From positions 1 through 12,893 of the forward strand of contig JAGCRJ010000087.1 in NCBI GenBank assembly GCA_017964745.1: DNA of 12,893 nt, in the 5' to 3' direction. Below, one piece after another: positions 6,377-12,460 of the stretch (positions within the stretch are counted from its first letter, which is position 1; every line of letters starts with the position of its first letter). The DNA comes from Lachnospiraceae bacterium. GTDB lineage: Bacteria; Bacillota; Clostridia; Lachnospirales; Lachnospiraceae. The position numbers and the translations under genes were made by a program. Below the pieces are notes generated by a model, which did not search any database, had not been told where the DNA came from, and saw only the letters and a program-made list of their open reading frames with translations.

Positions 6377-6898
6377 TTAAAACAATTCGTTGGTAATGTA
6401 CTGAAAAACTTCGGAAGCTTTTTCCTTCCAGACATCGACAATGTGCTCGGCGATCTCTTCGGTGGGAACGGAAAGAGTCATATCAAGCGTGGTAACGTCA
6501 CGGTCCTTGATGATGAGTCTCGTCTCATACTCACCCGTATTGAAATTCAGTCCGTAATTGCTCTGGACCGCAAGTTCATTCCTGAGTTCGAATGCCTTGT
6601 CGGCAAAATAATTCTCGATGTCATTCTTGATGAAATCGGGAAGACGTGATGCGAAATAATTGATCGTATCCCTTCCCTCGGACGTGATCGAAAGCTCCGT
6701 TGAATTGTGGGAATGCGGAGCCTGCGAGATAAGTCCGTTTTCTATAAGTTCACCCTGTGCCTGCGTGAGAACATAATAATCCGCATAATCCTTGCCCAGA
6801 ACAAAATCCGATATCTGGGAAGCGGTCATGAGGAAATCGACTCTGTTGAGCATATACAGGATGATGAGTTTTACCTGTGTGAGCTTTTCGGCATCCAT
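6377..6898 (-). CDS. DUF4364 family protein, winged-helix-like
   Basis: The 173-residue protein matches the pattern I know from the DUF4364 family of Clostridia. An N-terminal segment KLTQVKLIILYMLNRVDF and SQISDFVLGK is followed by ...LTQAQGELIENGLIS, which resembles a winged helix-turn-helix (about residues 8-80, with a wing-like STELSITSEG). The rest (about 85-173) is mixed alpha/beta with YETRLIIKDRDVTTLDMTLSV. A role in transcription control is plausible from the fold, but no target is known. Its start codon shares one base with the malic enzyme stop (TAATG), so the two are probably translationally coupled. It lies 26 nt upstream of ispF in the same transcription unit. Confidence 0.8.
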   Translation of the reverse strand: MDAEKLTQVKLIILYMLNRVDFLMTASQISDFVLGKDYADYYVLTQAQGELIENGLISQAPHSHNSTELSITSEGRDTINYFASRLPDFIKNDIENYFADKAFELRNELAVQSNYGLNFNTGEYETRLIIKDRDVTTLDMTLSVPTEEIAEHIVDVWKEKASEVFQYITNELF

Positions 6899-8049
6899 TA
6901 TTTTACAAGCCTCTTAACAGCTTCAGATACGGCATCACGTACATGGGGATCGAATGCTTCGGGCATGATGTTGTCCTCACAGAGCTTGTCTGCGGGAACT
7001 GCGGCTGCGATTGCCTCAGCTGCCGCAAGCTTCATCTCTTCGGTGATCTGGGGTGCTCTTGCCTCAAGTGCTCCGCGGAAGATTCCGGGGAATGCGACCA
7101 CGTTGTTGATCTGGTTGGGGAAGTCACTTCTTCCGGTTCCGACGATCCTTGCGCCTGCTGCCTTTGCTTCATCGGGCATGATCTCGGGTACGGGATTTGC
7201 CATTGCAAAGATGATGGGATCCGCATTCATGGTCTTAATCATATCGGCGGTAAGGACTCCGGGAGCGGAAACACCTACGAAGATATCGGTTCCGACAACA
7301 GCATCGGCAAGCTTACCGGATCTGTTCTCGGGATTGGTGATCTTAAGCATTTCCTTCTTGGTATCGTTGAGGTCGGTCCTGTCTGCGGAAACGATTCCTC
7401 TTGAATCGCAGAGAGTGACCGAACCGAAACCGTACTTAAGAAGAAGCTTGGAGATCGCTACGCCTGCTGCGCCCGCGCCGTTAACAACGATCTTGCAGTC
7501 TTCTTTCTTTTTGCCGGTTACCTTGAGAGCGTTGATGGATGCAGCAAGAACAACGATTGCGGTTCCGTGCTGGTCATCATGGAATACGGGAATGTTAAGC
7601 TCGGCCTTGAGTCTTTCTTCGATCTCAAAGCATCTGGGTGCCGAGATATCCTCAAGGTTGATGCCGCCGAAGCCGGGAGCGATGTACTTTACGGCCTTGA
7701 TGATCTCCTCGGTGTCCTGGGTATCAAGACAGATGGGAACCGCATTTACTCCGCCGAACTCCTTGAAAAGAACAGCCTTTCCTTCCATAACGGGCATTGC
7801 AGCTTCGGGTCCGATATTTCCGAGTCCGAGAACCGCCGATCCGTCGGATACGACTGCGATGGTATTGGCCTTCCAGGTATATTTATACGCAAGGTCCTTG
7901 TCCTTTGCTATCTCTTTACAAGGTTCAGCTACGCCGGGAGTATATGCGATCGCAAGTGCCTCCCTTGAATCTACCTTTGACTTAGCCTCGGTGGAAAGCT
8001 TTCCGTTCCACTCCTCGTGTGCCTTGAGTGCTTCTTCATTAACGCCCAT
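6898..8049 (-). CDS. Malic enzyme (malate dehydrogenase, oxaloacetate-decarboxylating), short bacterial form
   Basis: This enzyme converts malate to pyruvate and CO2 with reduction of NAD(P)+. The 383-residue protein is the short form without the phosphotransacetylase-like C-terminal domain found in E. coli MaeB. Motifs in order are YTPGVA (37-42), SDGSAVLGLGNIG (68-80), a catalytic lysine in MEGKAVLFKEF (about 91), NLEDISAP (131-138), HDDQHGTAIV (157-166), the dinucleotide-binding GAGAAG (191-196) and FAMANPVPEI. NAD versus NADP preference cannot be told from motifs alone, and some relatives act on other hydroxy acids. The ATG at 8049 has AAGGAG with 9-nt spacing, and that site lies inside the last codons of rarA; the gap between the genes is 2 nt. 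Confidence 0.92.
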   Translation of the reverse strand: MGVNEEALKAHEEWNGKLSTEAKSKVDSREALAIAYTPGVAEPCKEIAKDKDLAYKYTWKANTIAVVSDGSAVLGLGNIGPEAAMPVMEGKAVLFKEFGGVNAVPICLDTQDTEEIIKAVKYIAPGFGGINLEDISAPRCFEIEERLKAELNIPVFHDDQHGTAIVVLAASINALKVTGKKKEDCKIVVNGAGAAGVAISKLLLKYGFGSVTLCDSRGIVSADRTDLNDTKKEMLKITNPENRSGKLADAVVGTDIFVGVSAPGVLTADMIKTMNADPIIFAMANPVPEIMPDEAKAAGARIVGTGRSDFPNQINNVVAFPGIFRGALEARAPQITEEMKLAAAEAIAAAVPADKLCEDNIMPEAFDPHVRDAVSEAVKRLVK

Positions 8050-8051
8050 TT

Positions 8052-9437
8052 TTAATTCTCCTTACCTTTTATCTTTTTAAAATGATCTTTTATCTTGTTT
8101 TCATATCCCTGTCCGTCCGGTCTGAAGAATTCTCTTCCGTCCAGTTCGTAGGGGAGATATTGCTGCTTCACATAGTGGTTCGGGAAATCGTGCGCATACT
8201 GATATCCGATACCGTGTCCGAGCTTTGCGGCTCCCTTGTAATGCGCATCCTGAAGATGGGGTGGGATCGGCAGCGAACCGCTCTCCCTTATCTCTTCAAA
8301 CGCCGCATCAACCGCACATATCGCGGAATTAGATTTCGGTGCCGTTGCGACATATATCGCAGCTTCGGAAAGAATGATCCGTGCTTCCGGCATGCCGACC
8401 TTTATCACCGCTTCGAATGCCGCATTCGCAACAACCAGTGCATTCGGATCAGCCATTCCGACATCCTCCGCCGCACATATCACGATACGCCTTGCGATGA
8501 AGCTTACCTCCTCGCCCGCATCGAGCATTCTTGCGAGGTAATAAACCGCTGCATCCGGATCCGAGCCTCTCATGCTCTTTATGAATGCGGAGATGGTATC
8601 GTAATGGTTATCTCCCGTCTTGTCGTATCTTACCGCTTTCCTCTGGATGCATTCCTGTGCGACATCAAGAGTTATATGTATTCCGGGTTTTGACTTATCC
8701 GCAGGTCCCGTGACATCCGCATCGCTTTCATTAAACGGTGCTTCATCGGGCTCGGTCGTAAGTATCGCAAGCTCAAGTGCATTGAGTGCATGTCTTGCAT
8801 CTCCTCCCGACACATCTGCAATGAAATCAAGTGCGTCTCCGTCAATGTAGGGATTATATCCGGCCATTCCCCTTTCGTGATCCGTGACCGCGATCTTGAG
8901 AAGCGACCTGACATTATCCATGCTCAGGGGCTTAAGCTCGAATATCATCGAACGGCTTATAAGAGCGCCGTTGACCTCAAAGTAAGGATTCTCCGTCGTA
9001 GCGCCTATCAGCGTCACGGTTCCGTCTTCGACAAAAGGTAAAAGGAAATCCTGCTGTCCCTTGTTGAAGCGGTGTATCTCGTCTATGAAAAGGATGGTCT
9101 TCTGCGAATTCATAGCAAGGATGCTCTTTGCTTCGTTAACCGCATCCTCCATGTCCTTCTTTCCGGCAGTTGTCGCATTGATCGAAATGAAACGCGACTT
9201 CGTTGCTCCGGCAATGACCTTGGCAATGGTAGTCTTACCGGTTCCGGGAGGTCCGTAAAGGATAAGGGAGCTTATCTTGTCAGCCTTGATCGCACGGTAA
9301 AGGAGCTTGCCGGGAGCGATTATCTCCTCCTGGCCTACCACCTCCTCGGGCGTTCTGGGCCTCATCCTTGCAGCAAGAGGACTTTCGGATTCTTTAGTTT
9401 TGTCAGACATGTATTCAAACAGATTGAGCTGATCCAT
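8052..9437 (-). CDS. rarA: Replication-associated recombination protein A (RarA/MgsA), AAA+ ATPase
   Basis: RarA is a tetrameric clamp-loader-like ATPase that works at stalled replication forks and interacts with single-strand-binding protein. The 461-residue protein has Walker A GPPGTGKTT (62-70), Walker B ILFIDEIHRF (115-124), sensor 1 GATTEN (145-150), a likely arginine finger in SRS (161-163) and sensor 2 GGDAR (211-215). The C-terminal part has SAFIKSMRGSDPDAA (283-297), AAEDVGMADP (322-331) and the end-motif LP..L.GREF. An acidic, probably flexible insert (about 229-252) interrupts the usual helical domain. The start MDQLNLFEYM fits clostridial relatives, though AGAGG lies only about 2 nt from the ATG. 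The start overlaps the end of murD by 23 nt. Confidence 0.93.
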   Translation of the reverse strand: MDQLNLFEYMSDKTKESESPLAARMRPRTPEEVVGQEEIIAPGKLLYRAIKADKISSLILYGPPGTGKTTIAKVIAGATKSRFISINATTAGKKDMEDAVNEAKSILAMNSQKTILFIDEIHRFNKGQQDFLLPFVEDGTVTLIGATTENPYFEVNGALISRSMIFELKPLSMDNVRSLLKIAVTDHERGMAGYNPYIDGDALDFIADVSGGDARHALNALELAILTTEPDEAPFNESDADVTGPADKSKPGIHITLDVAQECIQRKAVRYDKTGDNHYDTISAFIKSMRGSDPDAAVYYLARMLDAGEEVSFIARRIVICAAEDVGMADPNALVVANAAFEAVIKVGMPEARIILSEAAIYVATAPKSNSAICAVDAAFEEIRESGSLPIPPHLQDAHYKGAAKLGHGIGYQYAHDFPNHYVKQQYLPYELDGREFFRPDGQGYENKIKDHFKKIKGKEN

Positions 9438-10671
9438 GACCTCTTACCAGTTCCCCGAAGACAATTCCTCGTTCTTCGAAATTCTTAAAATATCCGTATG
9501 AAGCGGCCGCAGGTGAAAGCACGCAGCCCTTTCCCTCATCGGTTATCTCATATGCTTTATTTACTGCCGCCTGCAGATCGGGTTCGAAACAGACATTTGG
9601 AAGATCGGTTCCGAGTTCCTTCACGATCCTTTCGCCGGTTGCATACATACAGATGAATCTGTATTCCGCATGCTCCTTCATATAATCCTCAAGCACGGAA
9701 TACGATATGCCTCTGTCCATTCCGCCGACCAGTATGACCTGTGCGCCCGGAATGCTCTCTGCCGCGCTTATGGCAGCTTCGGGAATGGTCGAGATGGAAT
9801 CGTCGTACCAGTCTATCCCTCCGAACCTTCCGATCTTCTTCATCCTGTGGGGAAGAGCTTCAAAGTTCTTAAGGCTGTTTATGACCGCCTCTTCGGAAAG
9901 TCCGAATTCGTCACAGCATATCTTCTTTACGAAGTATGCGTTTATCCTGTTATGGTCACCGAATAGGGAAAGCTCAATATCTTCAAGTTCTCCCTCCCCG
10001 GGAATGACTCTTATCTGTGAAGAAGCCGATACCAATTCCGGAACATTCTCACCCAGGTACGCCCTGTCACCTTCCGCCTGCTTCGTGACGATGTGACTCT
10101 TTGCTTCAAAATACGCATCCATGGTCCCGTAATAATCCAGATGCTCTTCGTAGAGATCCAGGAATACGGAGATATGCGGTGCTGTCTTTGCATCCTTAAG
10201 CTGATGGCAGGAAAGCTCGAGTACAACTATCGAATCTCCCGCGGCATCATCATAATAATCGAGACATGGAAGACCTATATTGCCCGCAAGGATGACCTTC
10301 TTTCCGGAAAGCTCCCCGAGTACGTGGGCAAGCATGGAAACCGTTGTGGACTTTCCCTTTGTGCCCGTAACACCGATGGTCTTCATCCGGTATTCGTGCA
10401 GGAATATTTCGGTCTGTGAAGTGATCTTCTCACTTATAACGTCACATTTCCTTTCATCCGCGCCCTTCGGAGGCCAGACGATCCCCGGGCTCTTTATGAT
10501 AATGTCGGCATCATCACCTGCTCCTGCGAGCATTTCTTCGGGTTTTCCTTCAAATATCGTAACGGACTTCGGAGAGGTATGTCCGGACAGCCACTTTTCG
10601 GTGGATTTTCCTTCTCTCCCGTAGCCCCAGATCATTATTTTTTTACCGTTAAAAAGTTCGGGTACAGCCAT
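9415..10671 (-). CDS. murD: Mur ligase, UDP-N-acetylmuramoyl-L-alanine--glutamate ligase (MurD-type, divergent)
   Basis: MurD adds glutamate to UDP-MurNAc-L-Ala in cytoplasmic peptidoglycan precursor synthesis. The 418-residue frame has an N-terminal Rossmann-like domain (IMIWGYGREGKST, 12-24), the ATP P-loop GVTGTKGKSTT (100-110), GDHNRIN (238-244), LPHRMKKIG (273-281) and a C-terminal SPAAASYGYFKNFEERG (386-402). The start is the ATG at 10669-10671, with GGGGAG just upstream. A longer frame opens with TTG at 10722, but its first codons include the promoter -10 box (10712-10717), so I reject it. Oddities: where ordinary MurD has NDSKATN, this protein has DDSISTI (290-296), losing the lysine that contacts D-glutamate in E. 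coli MurD, and the late SFD motif reads SYG. It is also outside a dcw cluster. It could be the housekeeping MurD or a variant ligase such as the MurD2 type. Confidence 0.8.
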   Translation of the reverse strand: MAVPELFNGKKIMIWGYGREGKSTEKWLSGHTSPKSVTIFEGKPEEMLAGAGDDADIIIKSPGIVWPPKGADERKCDVISEKITSQTEIFLHEYRMKTIGVTGTKGKSTTVSMLAHVLGELSGKKVILAGNIGLPCLDYYDDAAGDSIVVLELSCHQLKDAKTAPHISVFLDLYEEHLDYYGTMDAYFEAKSHIVTKQAEGDRAYLGENVPELVSASSQIRVIPGEGELEDIELSLFGDHNRINAYFVKKICCDEFGLSEEAVINSLKNFEALPHRMKKIGRFGGIDWYDDSISTIPEAAISAAESIPGAQVILVGGMDRGISYSVLEDYMKEHAEYRFICMYATGERIVKELGTDLPNVCFEPDLQAAVNKAYEITDEGKGCVLSPAAASYGYFKNFEERGIVFGELVRGHGSAQSV

Positions 10672-10675
10672 AATT

Positions 10676-10681
10676 CTCCCC
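10676..10681 (-). promoter_or_regulatory. Ribosome binding site that decides the murD start
   Basis: On the minus strand GGGGAG ends 4 nt before the ATG at 10671. No comparable site precedes the upstream in-frame TTG (10722) or ATG (10701). Those codons overlap, or lie at the start site of, the promoter at 10712-10740. Confidence 0.7.
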
Positions 10682-10711
10682 AGCAGGGCAAAAATGCCCA
10701 TAATCTTATGT

Positions 10712-10740
10712 ATTATACCCAAAAATCCCCCTTTTTACAA
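10712..10740 (-). promoter_or_regulatory. Promoter for murD and probably the whole nine-gene unit (TTGTAA-17-TATAAT)
   Basis: On the minus strand TTGTAA (10735-10740) and a perfect TATAAT (10712-10717) are separated by exactly 17 nt. Transcription would begin near 10705, giving a leader of about 34 nt to the ATG at 10671. No other convincing promoter or terminator was seen in the gaps of the downstream genes, so this may drive murD through the sigma factor gene. The same -35/-10 pair occurs at 12294-12322. Confidence 0.75.
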
Positions 10741-10769
10741 CAAAACGGGCCATAAATAAGGCAACAAAC

Positions 10770-10796
10770 AAAAGTCAGGAGATAACTTCTCCTGAC
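10770..10796 (-). terminator. Hairpin with U-rich tail, left cap of the palindromic element
   Basis: GTCAGGAGA (10774-10782) pairs with TCTCCTGAC (10788-10796) around a 5-nt loop. Read on the minus strand, it is followed by TTTTG and further T-rich sequence (10762-10773), which fits an intrinsic terminator for leftward transcription, just upstream of the murD promoter. On the plus strand four non-T bases (CCGG) separate it from a T-run, so rightward termination is less likely. Confidence 0.6.
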
Positions 10797-11018
10797 CCGG
10801 TTTTTATATTTGCGGGTGACGCGGATTGTATGAGGATTCGAGCTTCGTCGTCTGCGTTAGAAACGGACGCCTGGCCTGAACGAAGTGAATGGCCTGCGGC
10901 ATGAGCTGAAGATTATGTCGAATCAGTTTCGCGCCTGACGACGAAAAGCGAGAAGGCTCATACATAGCGGCAGGACCCGCGGAGTAACAAAAAAAGTCAG
11001 GAGAAGTTATCTCCTGAC
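10774..11018. repeat. 245-bp imperfect palindromic intergenic element capped by inverted hairpins
   Basis: The gene-free stretch between murD and the DUF3048 gene holds a nested long-range inverted repeat. The ends (10774-10796 and 10996-11018) are exact 23-bp reverse complements, including the asymmetric loop bases. Inside, further arms pair in order: 10812-10817 with 10975-10980 (GCGGGT), 10827-10834 with 10957-10964 (TGTATGAG), 10844-10852 with 10937-10945 (TTCGTCGTC), 10854-10856 plus 10860-10864 with 10932-10934 plus 10926-10930, and a central GGCC pair (10873-10876 with 10891-10894). No open frame with a ribosome site is present. It could be a small non-autonomous mobile or dispersed repeat, or a structured RNA. 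I see no clear target-site duplication and cannot place it in a known family. Confidence 0.65.
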
Positions 11019-11024
11019 TTTTTT
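10989..11024 (-). terminator. Bidirectional intrinsic terminator after the DUF3048 lipoprotein gene
   Basis: GTCAGGAGA (10996-11004) pairs with TCTCCTGAC (11010-11018) around AGTTA. Seven A residues lie to the left (10989-10995) and six T residues to the right (11019-11024), so it can end transcription in both directions. On the minus strand it begins about 20 nt after the stop of the gene ending at 11038. It also forms the right cap of the palindromic element. Confidence 0.85.
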
Positions 11025-11037
11025 GATGATGAAAGCT

Positions 11038-12249
11038 TTAGTTGAGGGTTACGGATCCCCATCCGTCCTTGGGAACAAGACAGATATAAGTCTTACCGGG
11101 GTTGATCTCGATCTCATCACCGTTCTCGTCATAGTATCTGGTGATGTCATAGTCAAGCTTTTCGTTGGTTACGGGCTTGTCCCATGTGATCTTGATAGCC
11201 TGGCCGTTGGTGATGTAGTAGCCCTGCTTGTCCGCATCCTGATCATAATAGAAGTAAAGGAGGTAGCCGTGATCATCAAATACATAGAAGTCAGTGCACT
11301 GAAGAATGACGTTCTCGAATGTAACTACCTGATCATCCTCTGCATCCTTCTGAAGCTCACCGTAGAGATAATAATCATAGGTTCCGGTGGACTCGTTGTA
11401 TCTGAGCTGGGTCTGGGTGTGCTTGAAGGTGGGCATCTGGATATGGGTTGCGGATGTTGCGTTTGAGTAACCCATATCGGTAAGGGTCATGTCGGTTCCG
11501 TAAGGTCTGAAGATGAAGTGGTTATCACGAACAGGCGCATAGGAATTGTAGTTGGGAGAAATGCCGGCCTGATCGATCCTGTCGATAAGTCCGTCATAGG
11601 TCTGTGCTCCGCCGCTCATGTTGATACCCTGGGTATCCTCAGCGGTAACGTACTCCTTGTACTCCCAGCTCTTTCCGTTATCGAAACGGCAGAAACCGCT
11701 TGAAAGGTGATCGCAGTAAGGCTTTGCGATGAAGTCGGTGATGTAAACGGGACCGCCGTCATGTACGAGGATCGCATTGTACTCACCTGCAAGAGGGATG
11801 TTGGTGGGACGTGTGGAACGAATGCTTCCCATCTGCTTGATGTTCCTCCAGTCCTTACGTACGCACATAAGTCTGGTTACGCGGTCGTTCGCGGTTGAGT
11901 TCATAAGCTCGTAAACGATGTCACATTCACCTATCTCATAATGAGGAAGAGCTGTCTTCTCATTATCAACCATGACTGCGATGGGACGCTGGTCCTTGAG
12001 TTCCTTCTTTATGGGAAGTCCGGTAAGCTCCGAAAGGTAGCAGTCTGCGGGAACCTCAAAGCTCTCGCCTGTTTCAACTGCGGGATCGGTAGTGGTCTGG
12101 CCGGGATTGTCATCTACGGAAACAATGGGCTGCGAGTCGAATCCGCCGCCTGAAGGAGGCACCGCATCGCCTTCCTGTCCGCATGCTGACATGATCGATA
12201 CCGCCATAGCGGCTACGAGAGCCAGACTGATCAGTTTATTTCTTTTCAT
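11038..12249 (-). CDS. DUF3048 domain lipoprotein (YerB-like)
   Basis: This 403-residue protein belongs to the DUF3048 family, which includes Bacillus YerB; the biochemical function is not established. A lipoprotein signal peptide (MKRNKLISLALVAAMAVS) ends at the lipobox MSAC with C23, so the product is probably anchored on the outer face of the membrane. A low-complexity linker (about 24-66) follows. The N-terminal family domain then begins at about 70, with LTGLP (75-79), RPIAVMVDN (88-96), GSIRSTRP (141-148) and HDGGP (163-167). A second family domain occupies the C-terminal part, including WEYKEY-type and FENVILQ segments, and the protein ends in a short beta-rich stretch. The ATG at 12249 has GGAGG (12260-12264) at about 10-nt spacing. 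The gene has its own promoter (12294-12322) and terminator (10989-11024), so it is monocistronic. Confidence 0.88.
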   Translation of the reverse strand: MKRNKLISLALVAAMAVSIMSACGQEGDAVPPSGGGFDSQPIVSVDDNPGQTTTDPAVETGESFEVPADCYLSELTGLPIKKELKDQRPIAVMVDNEKTALPHYEIGECDIVYELMNSTANDRVTRLMCVRKDWRNIKQMGSIRSTRPTNIPLAGEYNAILVHDGGPVYITDFIAKPYCDHLSSGFCRFDNGKSWEYKEYVTAEDTQGINMSGGAQTYDGLIDRIDQAGISPNYNSYAPVRDNHFIFRPYGTDMTLTDMGYSNATSATHIQMPTFKHTQTQLRYNESTGTYDYYLYGELQKDAEDDQVVTFENVILQCTDFYVFDDHGYLLYFYYDQDADKQGYYITNGQAIKITWDKPVTNEKLDYDITRYYDENGDEIEINPGKTYICLVPKDGWGSVTLN

Positions 12250-12293
12250 AACAAAATATCCTCCATAGGTATGTCATCTTACATACATTACAC

Positions 12294-12322
12294 ATTATAG
12301 TATCCAAATGTGGTGTTTACAA
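12294..12322 (-). promoter_or_regulatory. Promoter of the DUF3048 lipoprotein gene (TTGTAA-17-TATAAT)
   Basis: On the minus strand TTGTAA (12317-12322) and TATAAT (12294-12299) are separated by 17 nt. The leader to the ATG at 12249 would be about 38 nt and carries the GGAGG site. Both boxes and the spacing are identical to the murD promoter. Confidence 0.75.
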
Positions 12323-12344
12323 GGTCATCATACAATATATAGTG

Positions 12345-12363
12345 AATCTTAAGTAAATCTTAA
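12345..12363. promoter_or_regulatory. Tandem direct repeat AATCTTAA, period 11, in a divergent promoter region
   Basis: AATCTTAA occurs at 12345-12352 and again at 12356-12363, one helical turn apart. It lies just upstream of the DUF3048 promoter and about 100 nt before the gene at 12461. Tandem half-sites at 11-bp spacing are typical of OmpR/PhoB-type response regulators. The site is short and AT-rich, so chance is possible. Confidence 0.3.
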
Positions 12364-12388
12364 AGTTTGGAATGCCCATATTTATTGA

Positions 12389-12417
12389 GTTTTTGAGCGA
12401 TTAATGGTAAATTTAAC
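12389..12417 (+). promoter_or_regulatory. Weak candidate promoter for the repeat protein gene at 12461
   Basis: TTGAGT and TAAATT lie 17 nt apart on the plus strand in this interval, each a partial match (4 of 6 or slightly better) to the sigma-A consensus. No stronger pair was seen between 12330 and 12450. If promoter strength is this low, an activator may be needed. Confidence 0.3.
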
Positions 12418-12460
12418 CCTACCGAAGGTAAAACAGATAAAAGATATTAAGGAAAGATTT

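Noticed and set aside
6707..8080. Long open frame (457 codons) on the plus strand opposite the malic enzyme and DUF4364 genes
   Set aside because: It is Ser/Ala-rich with no recognisable motif, overlaps two well-supported genes along nearly its whole length, and reflects stop-poor antisense codon use.
10672..10722. 17-residue N-terminal extension of murD from a TTG at 10722
   Set aside because: The extension contains the -10 box of the promoter and lacks a ribosome site, while the ATG at 10671 has GGGGAG just upstream.
10797..10995. tRNA, tmRNA, 6S or RNase P RNA inside the palindromic element
   Set aside because: TTCGAG at 10837-10842 resembles a T-loop, but its flanks do not pair as a T-arm and there is no acceptor stem or CCA. 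I see none of the conserved blocks I would expect for RNase P or tmRNA. A 6S-like fold cannot be excluded but has no positive support.
10741..11037. Insertion sequence or transposase remnant in the murD-lipoprotein gap
   Set aside because: No transposase-like frame is present and no target-site duplication is visible outside the caps, so only a non-coding repeat element is called.
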